Part shown: in pieces, positions 7,684-18,245 of the stretch | How the letters are laid out: each line of letters begins with the position of its first letter | Position numbering within the stretch: position 1 is the stretch's first letter | Assembly: GCA_021325555.1 (NCBI GenBank) | Contig: JAJPGY010000033.1 | Location: 1-64,000 of the forward strand | Source of the DNA: Pseudomonadota bacterium | GTDB taxonomy: Bacteria; Cyanobacteriota; Vampirovibrionia; Obscuribacterales; Obscuribacteraceae | Reading direction: 5' to 3' | Length of the DNA stretch: 64,000 bases | The notes under the pieces: generated by a model | Told to the model about the DNA's origin: nothing | The model's input: the letters and a program-made list of their open reading frames with translations, nothing else | The model's database searches: none | Translations under genes and position numbers: made by a program

Positions 7684-8133
7684 CTAGTTGTAGCGGTATT
7701 TGACCGTGTAGACAAGCGTTGGGAGTGCCACGCCCTCGACCCATACCGAGACCGAGTGCTTGCCATTCCGCACGCCGTCCAAGGGCCAGTCTTCATAAAT
7801 GAAACCGTCTGTGGGCTTTGCAGCCCAACCTGAACCTTTTGGGGACTTATCAAATGCTTGATTCAAGAGAACTTTCGATCTGGTGGTCTTCAACTTGAGC
7901 CGATATCCGTAGACGTAGCCTTCACTAGATGCGACGTGCGACGGTACCGGTATGAAATTGACGCTGCGGGGCTTTACTGAGTGCGAATCCTTGCCGTCTG
8001 GGTACTTGCCAAAGTCAAGCGACTCCACGATTAGATCCGGCGCGATCACCTTTAGCGGCTTTGTTTCCTTCGCGGTGGTGGACGCGAAGTTCAAGAGCAT
8101 GAGGAAGGCCAGCATGATTATCGGAGCACGCAT
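7684..8133 (-). CDS. Small secreted protein, possible partner of the CHAP-like protein
   Basis: From the ATG at 8133 the product has 149 residues, with a signal peptide (IIMLAFLMLLNFASTTA) and a beta-rich mature part ending in alternating strands (SVSVWVEGVALPTLVYTVKY). It looks like an immunoglobulin-like or other beta-sandwich domain. No family is recognised. Its stop directly abuts the end of the CHAP-like gene, so the two converge. A TATACT box sits exactly seven bases before the ATG, so the mRNA may be leaderless. A role as periplasmic inhibitor of the neighbouring amidase is only a positional guess. Confidence 0.6.
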   Translation of the reverse strand: MRAPIIMLAFLMLLNFASTTAKETKPLKVIAPDLIVESLDFGKYPDGKDSHSVKPRSVNFIPVPSHVASSEGYVYGYRLKLKTTRSKVLLNQAFDKSPKGSGWAAKPTDGFIYEDWPLDGVRNGKHSVSVWVEGVALPTLVYTVKYRYN

Positions 8134-8140
8134 TGTCTCC

Positions 8141-8146
8141 AGTATA
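8141..8146 (-). promoter_or_regulatory. -10 box placed for a leaderless start at 8133
   Basis: On the minus strand TATACT is followed by seven bases (GGAGACA) and the ATG. The GGAG could also act as a very short Shine-Dalgarno if transcription starts a few bases earlier. Confidence 0.4.
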
Positions 8147-8173
8147 AAGGGTCGGCTATGCCCCCGCGCCATT

Positions 8174-8267
8174 GCGTATAAGCCGCAATATACGCAGGCC
8201 GGGTGTGGGTTTGTTGCGTATATCGCGATCTGCGTCATGCCAGATAGCTCAGTTTCGATTGCGTATA
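8174..8267. repeat. Cluster of four TGCGTATA motifs
   Basis: GCGTATA occurs at 8174-8180, inverted at 8189-8195, and again at 8216-8222 and 8261-8267. Three copies extend to TTGCGTATA. The first two form a perfect 7-bp inverted repeat with an 8-base loop. The cluster lies upstream of the secreted-protein gene, in an otherwise gene-free stretch (8147-8501), and could be a multi-site operator or iteron-like array. Confidence 0.5.
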
Positions 8268-8403
8268 TCAGCGAGTCCTATCCCTGTCTTGGCATCGGCA
8301 GCAGATGACACAGAATCTGCCACACCCAATGATTTGGCTGTTATTGAGAATGCCGCAAATCATTGACTGGCTTCTATTTTCGGATTTTCCAAGGTGTCAA
8401 ACT

Positions 8404-8418
8404 CGTAGTTTCCCCAAT
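8404..8418. repeat. Right copy of a 15-bp direct repeat
   Basis: Identical to 6501-6515 (CGTAGTTTCCCCAAT). It marks the right edge of the AT-rich segment. GC-rich coding DNA resumes at about 8450. Confidence 0.5.
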
Positions 8419-8501
8419 GACACTTTGCGGGGTATTGCATACGATCATCCCGGGGCAATCCGCCCCGCCGGACCGTTTATCCCCGACCAGATGGCTTTCC
8501 C

Positions 8502-9767
8502 GTGTTCGAGGGTGTGACCAGAGGCATCGAGAACGAAGCATCTGTCCTTGGACAGGTGATAACGCATGCCCCGGCGGCGATCTGGGATGACATTGCCGGC
8601 GACTGGAAGAACCATCGCGGCGCTCTGCTGGAGAAGGGCGCCATCTCCGCGGCCGCCGGTCTCGGCCTGGGTGTGCTCCTTTCGCGTTCGAACTTTCTCG
8701 TAGGCGGCGTACTCACCGGCCTGGCGGTAGCCCAGGGGGTGGACGCCGGTCGCAGCGCCTTCTCGCTTATGGGCAAGGCCTGGGGCGCCGATTCGGCCGC
8801 GCGGCGCGATCTGCTGGCCAGGCAGGCGATAGCCGGCATCGGCAGGTGCGGGGCCGACGCCCTGGAGACCTCGACCGGCTTTCTGGCCGGCGGCGGCGCC
8901 GGGATAATGCTCAGCCGCCAGTTTGGCGCCACCGATGCCCTGGCGCTTGCGGTGCGCGACCGCATTAACGATCCCGCCCGTTACCGCTTTGAGCAGGCAG
9001 GTTCGGCGGTCGGGCACTCGCTCAAGAATGTGCTGCCCGACTCGCTGCGCGACCGCGCCGCCTTCATCGGGCCCGGAACCGAGCGGCTGCCGGCGGCTCT
9101 GGTCGCCGCCGACGGCAAGGTGGATGTGCTCAATTTGAGCCGGATTCTTGCCGACAAGCACCCGTGGACGGAGAGCGAGCGGCTTGTCGGAACGCCGGAC
9201 GGGCAGGTGGCAAGGGTAATGAGCGGCACCGAAGAGTGGCGCTCCGTCAGGCTGTCCGATCTGAAAGCCAGCCGGACGGCGCGCGGCGGGCCTGCGGGCG
9301 TGGAGCTTCCCGCCATCGACAGGCCGGGGCGCATATCATTCCATACCCACCCGCCGGAGGGCATGGGAGAAAGCTATCTCGTAAGCGGCGCCCGACCGTC
9401 CGTCAATGATCTTAAGGCGACCATGGATGTGGGGCTCATCCAGTCCGGTCCGGTGACCACCGTCTATGAGGGTGCCGCCCGCAGCTTCATGGACAGCGTC
9501 AGCAGAGGCAAGCCGTTCGAGCCGACCCTGCGCGCGGTTTTCTTTGACCGCACAAGGCAGCTTGCCGCCAGCCTGGAGACTGCCTGGCGCGCCGACCGGG
9601 GCAGCTTCGAAAGCGCGGTCATCCGACCGCTCGACTATCAGGCGACCGCGAAGGTCCTGTCGGCGTGGGATAAGCAGTGGTCCAGCCTGTCGGACATCCC
9701 CACGGACAGCTCTTTCTTCAGCAAGCCGGGCGCGCTTGAATTCGTGAAACTGGGCGTCTATAAATAG
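8502..9767 (+). CDS. Membrane-associated protein with a JAMM/MPN-like metalloprotease motif
   Basis: The 421-residue protein has glycine-rich hydrophobic stretches at about residues 47-82 and 124-145, resembling glycine-zipper segments. The C-terminal 200 residues carry strand FHTHPP followed 15 residues later by PSVNDL, i.e. the HxHP...SxxD signature of JAMM zinc isopeptidases/deubiquitinase-like proteases with a lengthened loop. JAMM enzymes use two His, an Asp and a Glu around zinc. The upstream Glu may be in the VELPAIDRPG region but is not certain. The GTG at 8502 is the earliest start after the in-frame stop at 8418-8420, with no good ribosome-binding site. The function is unknown. Confidence 0.6.
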   Translation: MFEGVTRGIENEASVLGQVITHAPAAIWDDIAGDWKNHRGALLEKGAISAAAGLGLGVLLSRSNFLVGGVLTGLAVAQGVDAGRSAFSLMGKAWGADSAARRDLLARQAIAGIGRCGADALETSTGFLAGGGAGIMLSRQFGATDALALAVRDRINDPARYRFEQAGSAVGHSLKNVLPDSLRDRAAFIGPGTERLPAALVAADGKVDVLNLSRILADKHPWTESERLVGTPDGQVARVMSGTEEWRSVRLSDLKASRTARGGPAGVELPAIDRPGRISFHTHPPEGMGESYLVSGARPSVNDLKATMDVGLIQSGPVTTVYEGAARSFMDSVSRGKPFEPTLRAVFFDRTRQLAASLETAWRADRGSFESAVIRPLDYQATAKVLSAWDKQWSSLSDIPTDSSFFSKPGALEFVKLGVYK

Positions 9768-9794
9768 GCCTTTTCCTTGCGGGAGGCAGCGAGC

Positions 9795-10208
9795 GTGAAG
9801 GCCCATACCAAGTACCTCTGGTTCGAGACGAAAAAGAGGCGCGAGTATATTCGGATCACCGACGAGGTGAGGGAGTTTGTGCGGGAATCAGCGATCCAGG
9901 ACGGTTTCGTGCTGGTCTCGGCCATGCACATTACCGCCGGCGTATATATAAATGATTGGGAAAGCGGACTGATAAGCGACATCGACGAGTGGCTGGAGAA
10001 GCTGGCGCCGGCCAGGCCGGACTATCACCACCATCGCACCGGCGAGGACAACGGAGACGCGCACCTCAAGCGGATCTTGATCAACCACCAGGTCATGGTG
10101 CCTATCACCGGCGGCGAGCTTGATCTCGGGCCCTGGGAACAGATCTTCTACGCCGAATTCGACGGCCAGCGCAAGAAACGGCTCATTCTCAAAGCCCTCG
10201 GTATATAG
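9795..10208 (+). CDS. YjbQ/UPF0047 family protein
   Basis: The 137-residue product matches the YjbQ family over its full length. Visible are the conserved [13 protein letters not shown], the [20 protein letters not shown] segment with its His cluster, and the C-terminal [14 protein letters not shown]. The conserved histidines bind a metal. Family members form trimers and have been linked to weak thiamine-phosphate synthase activity, but the cellular role is unsettled. The GTG at 9795 is chosen because GGGAGG lies about ten bases before it and homology begins there. A TTG at 9777 would add six residues. Confidence 0.9.
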   Translation: MKAHTKYLWFETKKRREYIRITDEVREFVRESAIQDGFVLVSAMHITAGVYINDWESGLISDIDEWLEKLAPARPDYHHHRTGEDNGDAHLKRILINHQVMVPITGGELDLGPWEQIFYAEFDGQRKKRLILKALGI

Positions 10209-10233
10209 ATTCGATGCAGGTTTGTGACGGAAT

Positions 10234-10253
10234 GCAAGCCTTAACCGGCTTGC
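10234..10253. promoter_or_regulatory. Inverted repeat upstream of the glnN promoter
   Basis: GCAAGCC (10234-10240) and GGCTTGC (10247-10253) form perfect 7-bp arms around six bases. The centre is about 50 bases before the expected transcription start of glnN, a position suited to an activator. It could instead be a U-less terminator of the gene ending at 10208. Confidence 0.35.
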
Positions 10254-10281
10254 TAAGTGGCCGGATCCGCCTGGTGCCCGC

Positions 10282-10287
10282 TATAAT
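10282..10287 (+). promoter_or_regulatory. -10 box of glnN
   Basis: A consensus TATAAT with no recognisable -35 at 16-18 bases, which suggests activator dependence. It leaves a leader of about 64 bases ending in AAGGAAGG before the ATG. Confidence 0.5.
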
Positions 10288-10357
10288 CGGATGAATAGCG
10301 GGACGACATCGGCTTTTGCGTCGTGTGCGGTGGCCCTTTGGGGCTAAGGAAGGTGCT

Positions 10358-12565
<2,208 letters not shown>

Positions 12566-12661
12566 CACCCGGGGTTGCGGGTGTCCCGCCCGCGTTACAA
12601 GGGATCGTAGAGAAGCAAAGCCCGGGGGCGCGGGCTTCCGGCCTGCATCTCGAGCGCGCGA
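12566..12661. repeat. GC-rich intergenic repeat element
   Basis: This gap holds GCGGGTGTCCCGCCCGCGT (12577-12595), which matches 17 of 19 bases at 45756-45774, and a second GAAGCCC...GCGCGGGC-type block at about 12615-12645 that also resembles the 45745-45775 sequence. CACCCG/CGGGTG (12566-12583) can form a small hairpin after glnN but has no T tract. Confidence 0.45.
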
Positions 12662-13348
12662 TTAAACAGCCGGCGCAGGCGGTGGCTCCGCTGGTGGCGC
12701 CACCGCCTGCTCGGAGCTCTTCATAAGCTGGCGGTAGATGTGCGCGACGGCTACGAAGGTGACCAGACCGGCCGGAATGGCGCCTACCAGAAGACAGAGC
12801 ACGCCGGCGATGTTGATCACCGTGGCGAGCAGACCAAACAGGAAGAGCTTCCACCGTGCCCCCCTGGTAATCTCGGCGCTTTTGCCCAGGGCAGTGATCC
12901 CGCCGAGATTCTTATCCGCGATCAGGAAATTGAAGAAGTGGAAGACGATATAGACAATGATCCCAGGGACGATGAGAATAACGGTGCCGATTCCGACCGC
13001 CAGACCGAACAGGATCGACGCCCCTATGTAATTGAATATGGTGCCCGGCTGAGACTTGAAGTCGCTCCAGGCGGGCTCCTGCCCATCGACCAGCCTCACG
13101 GCTACCCTCAGCATGCCGAGAATGACGTAGAGCTGAACGATCCACAGGATGAACTGCACCAGGTAATACCACAACGGCATTTTTCCGAACTCCGAGGCGC
13201 CGCCGGCGACGGCGCTGAGCCCTATGTGGACGAGGAAGAGCGCCGCCCCGGGTAAAAACAGGTACAGCATGAGCGTGCCGAACCTGCCCGTCATCGTGCG
13301 CCAGCCAAAACCGAGGGCTTCCTCGATGGAAAACTTTTCTGTTGACAT
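12662..13348 (-). CDS. Multi-pass membrane protein, DUF975/YciC-like
   Basis: The 228-residue protein has a short cytoplasmic N-terminus containing the motif FGWRTMTGRFG, then about five or six hydrophobic helices between residues 25 and 205, and a Pro/Ala-rich C-terminal tail. The amphipathic entry segment and the later pattern of a long hydrophobic VGIGTVILIVPGIIVYIVFHF helix followed by LGGITALGKSAEITRG resemble the DUF975/YciC group of polytopic proteins, whose role is unclear. It stands alone, reads toward glnN, and its start lies 77 bases from the end of typA, which reads in the same direction. Function is not assigned. Confidence 0.7.
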   Translation of the reverse strand: MSTEKFSIEEALGFGWRTMTGRFGTLMLYLFLPGAALFLVHIGLSAVAGGASEFGKMPLWYYLVQFILWIVQLYVILGMLRVAVRLVDGQEPAWSDFKSQPGTIFNYIGASILFGLAVGIGTVILIVPGIIVYIVFHFFNFLIADKNLGGITALGKSAEITRGARWKLFLFGLLATVINIAGVLCLLVGAIPAGLVTFVAVAHIYRQLMKSSEQAVAPPAEPPPAPAV

Positions 13349-13425
13349 GTCTCAATCCCTTCCGCGTTTCCGCCCGACCCGTAGATTATCCTCTAACACG
13401 GAAGGGGAATCGTCAAACCATATTT

Positions 13426-15261
13426 CTACCGCCTGGGCAGAACGCGCTTTCGCATGCGGATGGACTTCGGCGTCACCTCGACAAGCTCATCCGCCTGGAT
13501 ATACTCCAGGCATTTTTCCAGGCTCATCTCGACCGGCGCCTGCAATGTGACCAGCACTTCCCCGGTCGAGCTGCGCACGTTGGAGAGCTTCTTGGTCTTG
13601 CACACGTTGATGTCCAGATCCTGCGGGCGGCTGTTCTCGCCGACGATCATCCCGCTGTAGACCCGGATGCCCGGGGTGATGAAGAAGACGCCGCGATCTT
13701 CCGCCCCCTGGATTGCGTAAGCGGTCGCCTCGCCCTCTTCCCAGGCGACCAGCACGCCGTTGCGCTGTCTTTGAATGTCGCCGCACCAGGGCCGGTAGGC
13801 CAGGAAGGCATGGTTCATCACGCCGTTGCCTTTGGTGAGCCGCAGGAACTCGCTTCGGAAGCCCATCAAGCCTCGCGTCGGCACCGTGAACTCCAGCAGC
13901 GCCTGCGAGCGGTCGATGTGCATGTTCTGCAAGTCGGCCTTGCGCGGGCCGAGCTCCTGCATTACCGCGCCCAGGTAGTCCTCGGGAACGTCTATGATCA
14001 GCCGCTCGAAGGGCTCGTGCGGCACGCCGTCGATGTCCCGCACGATCACTTCCGGGCGCGACACCGCGAACTCATAGCCTTCCCGGCGCATGGTCTCGAT
14101 CAGGATGCCCAGGTGCAGCTCCCCGCGCCCGCTGACCATGAAGGTGTCGGTGCTGTCCGTCTCCTCGACGCGCAGGCTGACATTGGTCTCCAGCTCGCGC
14201 CACAGCCGCTCCCGCAACTGGCGGGAGGTGACGAATTTGCCCTCCTGCCCGGCAAAAGGGCTTTCGTTGACGAGAAAGGCCATCTTCATGGTCGGCTCGT
14301 CGACCTGTATGCGCGGCAGCGGCACGGCGTTGTCCGGTTCCCCGACCGTGTCGCCGACGTTGGCGCCGGCAAAGCCGGCGATAGCCACGATCTCCCCGGC
14401 CGAGGCCTCGGGGACCTCCAGCCGCTTGAGCCCGGAAAAGGAGAACAGCTTTGTGATCTTCCCCCGCACCTGGGAGCCGTCGGCCTTGAGCAGGCAGACC
14501 TGCTGGCCGTCGCGAATGCGGCCGTTGTAGATCCTGCCGATGCCGATCCTGCCCAGATAGTCGCTGTAGTCGAGGATGCTTATCTGCAGCTGCAGCGGCA
14601 GACCCGGGTCGCCGGCAGGCGGCGGGCAGCGGTCGACAATCAGGTCGAGCAGCGGGCGCAAGTCCTTGCCCTCCTGGTCGGTGGCGAGCGTGGCCACCCC
14701 CTTCACCCCGGAGGCGAAGACGTAGGGGAAATCGAGCTGGTGCTCGTCGGCGCCCAGCTCCACAAACAGGTCGAAAACTTTATCCACCGCCTGGTGCGGG
14801 TCGATGTTCGGGCGGTCAATCTTGTTGATGACCACGATCGGGCGCAGCCCCCGCTCCAGCGCCTTGCGGAGGACAAAGCGCGTCTGCGGCATCGGCCCTT
14901 CGCCGCAGTCGACGACGAGCAGGGCGCCGTCGACCATGCCCAGTATGCGCTCCACCTCGCCGCCAAAGTCCGCGTGGCCGGGCGTATCGACGATGTTGAT
15001 CAGGAAGCCCCTGTAGTTCACGGCCGTGTTCTTGGCCAGGATGGTGATGCCCCGCTCGCGCTCGAGCGCGTTGGAGTCCAGCACGCACTCCATTACTTCC
15101 TGGTTCTCGCGGAAGACGCCGGTCTGCTTGAGAAACCCGTCGACCAGCGTCGTCTTCCCGTGGTCGACGTGGGCGATGATGGCGATGTTGCGGATGTGCG
15201 ACAGGACGGCGTTGCTCTGCTCGTTTTCGCCTCGGACTGGACTCATGATGACCGTGCTCAT
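13426..15261 (-). CDS. typA: Ribosome-associated GTPase TypA/BipA
   Basis: The 611-residue protein has the full translational-GTPase set: [10 protein letters not shown] (G1), ERERGITI (G2), [14 protein letters not shown] (G3), NKIDRPN (G4), then an EF-G-like domain II, domains III and V, and the TypA-specific C-terminal domain ([23 protein letters not shown] onward). TypA binds the ribosome and helps 50S assembly, especially in cold or stress. An alternative ATG five codons later (15246) is possible. The gene diverges from rsgA, another ribosome-assembly GTPase, over a 69-base shared promoter region. Confidence 0.97.
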   Translation of the reverse strand: MSTVIMSPVRGENEQSNAVLSHIRNIAIIAHVDHGKTTLVDGFLKQTGVFRENQEVMECVLDSNALERERGITILAKNTAVNYRGFLINIVDTPGHADFGGEVERILGMVDGALLVVDCGEGPMPQTRFVLRKALERGLRPIVVINKIDRPNIDPHQAVDKVFDLFVELGADEHQLDFPYVFASGVKGVATLATDQEGKDLRPLLDLIVDRCPPPAGDPGLPLQLQISILDYSDYLGRIGIGRIYNGRIRDGQQVCLLKADGSQVRGKITKLFSFSGLKRLEVPEASAGEIVAIAGFAGANVGDTVGEPDNAVPLPRIQVDEPTMKMAFLVNESPFAGQEGKFVTSRQLRERLWRELETNVSLRVEETDSTDTFMVSGRGELHLGILIETMRREGYEFAVSRPEVIVRDIDGVPHEPFERLIIDVPEDYLGAVMQELGPRKADLQNMHIDRSQALLEFTVPTRGLMGFRSEFLRLTKGNGVMNHAFLAYRPWCGDIQRQRNGVLVAWEEGEATAYAIQGAEDRGVFFITPGIRVYSGMIVGENSRPQDLDINVCKTKKLSNVRSSTGEVLVTLQAPVEMSLEKCLEYIQADELVEVTPKSIRMRKRVLPRR

Positions 15262-15330
15262 ACCTGTGATGCCTTACGAAATGTAGTGTATTCTAAATTG
15301 ATCCCTGATGTCGGTGCCGGTTGGCCGGGC

Positions 15331-16437
15331 ATGGTAGTCGGAACTGTATTGAGAAGCCACGCGGGCGGGTATCTGGTGCACTCGGATGAGCTGGGTGCTA
15401 CGCTCAAGTGCGCTGCGCGTGGGCGGCTCAAGAAAGAGCGGGTCTCCATCCTGACCGGCGATCGCGTCGAGATCGATGAGATTGATTCGGCTGCGGGTAC
15501 GGCGGTAATTGCCGCCAGATTGCCGAGAGAAAATCTGCTTTCTCGCCCACCGATCGCCAATGTCGACCAGGTAATCATTGTACAGGCCCCCCATCAGCCT
15601 GAATGGAACCCGCTTTTGTGCGATCGTTACCTGGTGCACTATCAACTGGAGGTGCCCGGGGCGCGGCCTCTGCTTTGCATCAACAAGCGCGACATCGCCT
15701 CGTCCAGCGACCTGGCGGCTTTACAAAACATTTATGAACCGCTGGGATACACCGTTGTAATTGTCTCGGCGGTGACCGGGGAAGGGATGGACAGGCTCGT
15801 ATCGCTTCTTTCCGGCAAGGTCTCGGTGCTGGCCGGACCCTCCGGGGTGGGCAAGTCCAGCCTGATTAACTTTCTCGACCCTTCCCTGCACCTGAAGCTG
15901 GGGGTGGTGGACGAGGATGCCGGCGTGGGCAAGCACACGACCACCTACAGCCAGCTTTACGGCATGTGCATAAAGCCCGGACAGGGGGCGGCCGGACACG
16001 TTGCCGAAAGGGCGAGCTGGGTGGCCGACACGCCGGGCTTCAGCCTTGCCGAGCTGCGGCATCCGGAGCCGAACGAGGTCTTCTTCGAGTTCCCGGAGCT
16101 GGTGGCTCTCTATGACGGCTGCAAGTTCTCGAACTGCCTGCACCTGGTCGAGCAGGGCTGCAACGTGCTGGCAAATCTGGATAAAATTGCCCCCACGCGC
16201 TACGAGAGCTACAAGACGCTGGTGACCGAGGCGCAGGCGGAGGCGAAGCTCAGGCGGGAGACATCGCAGAAGGTGGAATCCGCCGTCAAGGTAGTGGGGG
16301 GCAGGGACCGCGGCGTTGTCGTTCCGAAGTTGAGCGGGCGCTACCGTGCAGCCTCGCGGAAAACGGAGAAGCAGCAGCTTCTGGACAGGGCCCACGCGGA
16401 AGAGGATCTCGAGGGGGGACAAGCAGATGACGCGTAA
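15331..16437 (+). CDS. rsgA: Ribosome small-subunit GTPase RsgA
   Basis: The 368-residue protein has the circularly permuted GTPase order that defines RsgA/YjeQ: an N-terminal OB fold, then NKRD (G4), GPSGVGKSS (G1) and DTPGFS (G3), ending in a zinc-binding region with C-x5-C-x-H-x5-C (DGCKFSNCLHLVEQGC). It checks maturation of the 30S subunit. The basic extension after residue 300 is longer than usual. The frame is open far upstream, opposite typA, but homology begins at the ATG at 15331. A TATTCT box at 15289-15294 could be the -10. The last 11 bases overlap the next gene's start, so the two are probably cotranscribed. Confidence 0.95.
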   Translation: MVVGTVLRSHAGGYLVHSDELGATLKCAARGRLKKERVSILTGDRVEIDEIDSAAGTAVIAARLPRENLLSRPPIANVDQVIIVQAPHQPEWNPLLCDRYLVHYQLEVPGARPLLCINKRDIASSSDLAALQNIYEPLGYTVVIVSAVTGEGMDRLVSLLSGKVSVLAGPSGVGKSSLINFLDPSLHLKLGVVDEDAGVGKHTTTYSQLYGMCIKPGQGAAGHVAERASWVADTPGFSLAELRHPEPNEVFFEFPELVALYDGCKFSNCLHLVEQGCNVLANLDKIAPTRYESYKTLVTEAQAEAKLRRETSQKVESAVKVVGGRDRGVVVPKLSGRYRAASRKTEKQQLLDRAHAEEDLEGGQADDA

Positions 16438-17800
16438 CAACTACAGTTTTCCGCGCGACTTTCTCTGGGGGGCGGCGACGGCCGCCTATCAGATAGAAGG
16501 CGCCTGGAATGTGGACGGGCGGGGCGAGTCCATCTGGGATCGCTTCAGCCACACGGAAGGCAAGGTGAACAATGGCGAAACCGGCGACGTGGCTTGCGAT
16601 CACTACCATCGCTTTGCCGCGGACGTGGAGATCATGCGCCGGCTCAACCTCAAGGCCTACCGCTTCTCCATCTCCTGGCCGCGCGTTCTTCCTTCGGGCA
16701 GGGGGCCGGTGAACCCGGCCGGGCTGGACTTCTACGACCGGCTGGTGGACGCGCTTCTGGAGGCCAACATCGAGCCGTTCGTCACCCTCTATCACTGGGA
16801 CCTGCCGCAGGCGCTCGAGGACATGGGCGGCTGGAGCGAGCGCGACACCTGCGGTTACTTCGCCGACTATGCCGCGCTCATGATGCGGCGCCTCGGGGAC
16901 CGCGTGCGCTGCTGGGCGACCTTCAACGAGCCGGCGATTGTCAGCTTCCTCGGCTTTCGCACCGGCCAGCACGCGCCGGGCTACAGGTCTCAAAGACTGG
17001 CGCTGCAGGTCGGACACCACCTGCTGGTCGCGCACGGCATGGCCCTGCAGAGCATGCGGGCCATAAAGTCGGACAGCGAGGCGGGCATAGTGCTCAGCCT
17101 CTGGCCGCCCGAGGCGCAGTCCGATACGCCGGAGCTCAAGGCGTCGGCCGAGAAGCTGTGGCAGAAGGACGAGGCCTGGTTCGTCGATCCGCTGCTGAGA
17201 GCCCACTATCCGGTGCTCGGCTGGCAGGAATACGGCGACGACGTGCCCGAGATAAGACCGGGCGACATGGCTCTCATCTCCCAGAAGCTGGACTTCATCG
17301 GGGTCAACTATTACTCGCGCAAACTGATGGGGCCGGACGGGCAGATCTCGCCGGTGCCCGGCTCCGAGCACACCGAGATGGGCTGGGAGGTGACGCCGTC
17401 CAGTTTGAGGAAGCTGCTGGTGCGACTGCAAGAGGAATACCGCTGCCCGCCTATCTACATCACGGAAAACGGCGCCGCCGTCGCCGACAGGGTTGCCGAG
17501 GACGGATCCATCCACGACGAGCGCCGCATCAGCTACCTGCGCGATCACCTGGTCGCGGTGCACAATGCCATCACCGATGGTGTTGACGTGCGAGGCTATT
17601 TCGTCTGGAGCCTGATGGACAATTTCGAATGGGCCTTCGGATACTCGAAGCGCTTCGGCATAGTGCACGTCGACTACGCCACCCAGGAGCGGCGGATCAA
17701 AGACAGCGGTCTCTGGTATTCCCAGACCGTGCGCCGGAACGGCTTCCAGCTCCCCTCCGCCGGCGAGCCCAGCGAACCCCTGGTAGAAACCGCCAGGTGA
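16427..17800 (+). CDS. GH1 family beta-glucosidase
   Basis: The 457-residue protein is a full-length GH1 (beta/alpha)8 barrel beginning at the family N-terminus FPRDFLWGAATAAYQIEG. The acid/base Glu is in TFNEP and the nucleophile Glu in ITENGA. WSLMDNFEWAFGYSKRFGI supplies the sugar-binding aglycone and glycone residues. It hydrolyses terminal beta-linked glucose from oligosaccharides or glucosides in the cytoplasm, since there is no signal peptide. The ATG at 16427 is chosen because of the GAGGGGGG Shine-Dalgarno and the family start. It overlaps rsgA by 11 bases. The true substrate cannot be read from the sequence. Confidence 0.95.
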   Translation: MTRNNYSFPRDFLWGAATAAYQIEGAWNVDGRGESIWDRFSHTEGKVNNGETGDVACDHYHRFAADVEIMRRLNLKAYRFSISWPRVLPSGRGPVNPAGLDFYDRLVDALLEANIEPFVTLYHWDLPQALEDMGGWSERDTCGYFADYAALMMRRLGDRVRCWATFNEPAIVSFLGFRTGQHAPGYRSQRLALQVGHHLLVAHGMALQSMRAIKSDSEAGIVLSLWPPEAQSDTPELKASAEKLWQKDEAWFVDPLLRAHYPVLGWQEYGDDVPEIRPGDMALISQKLDFIGVNYYSRKLMGPDGQISPVPGSEHTEMGWEVTPSSLRKLLVRLQEEYRCPPIYITENGAAVADRVAEDGSIHDERRISYLRDHLVAVHNAITDGVDVRGYFVWSLMDNFEWAFGYSKRFGIVHVDYATQERRIKDSGLWYSQTVRRNGFQLPSAGEPSEPLVETAR

Positions 17801-17829
17801 CTGCCTGCGCGGTGCCGTACTGCCAAGCT

Positions 17830-18066
17830 CTACCTGCGGGCTCGCCGCGGCTGGCCGGGAGTGGATCGCGCCCACCCGAACACCATTACCGCAATGGTAA
17901 ACGCGTCGATCAACGCCCAGGCGAGGTTGTGGGCAAAGCTCTGGTCGCCGTGAACAACGAACTGCGCGACCGCCGTCACCGAGGCGAGCAGAAGATACAA
18001 CTTTACCTCGGATATCTGATCGGGGTCAGTAAGCTGCCTGTCCTCTGAGCGGTCGTCTTGTCTCAT
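17830..18066 (-). CDS. Small two-helix membrane protein
   Basis: From the ATG at 18066 the product has 78 residues: a charged N-terminus (RQDDRSEDRQ), two hydrophobic segments at about 24-38 and 48-66, and a basic tail. The layout is that of a small hairpin inner-membrane protein with both ends inside. No family is recognised. It converges with the GH1 gene. The 180 bases between its start and the large TPR gene show nothing clear. Confidence 0.5.
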   Translation of the reverse strand: MRQDDRSEDRQLTDPDQISEVKLYLLLASVTAVAQFVVHGDQSFAHNLAWALIDAFTIAVMVFGWARSTPGQPRRARR

Positions 18067-18245
18067 CGTCGCTGTCCTCAGCACCTGCGGCGCAGGCAAG
18101 GCCGATGACGTCTTGCCTGAGATTGCGATGAACAAGGTTAATCAGGCCGCGTGGAATTTCTGTGACAGGGTCACAGGGCCTCCCGCTTTTCGCGATGAAT
18201 GCCCGCCCGCCTCGGCATGCCAGCCGGGAAACGCATCCGTCGCCC

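Noticed and set aside
13342..15330. Long plus-strand open frame upstream of rsgA
   Set aside because: It lies wholly opposite typA, which has all GTPase motifs, and its translation resembles nothing. It is a by-product of GC-rich codon use.
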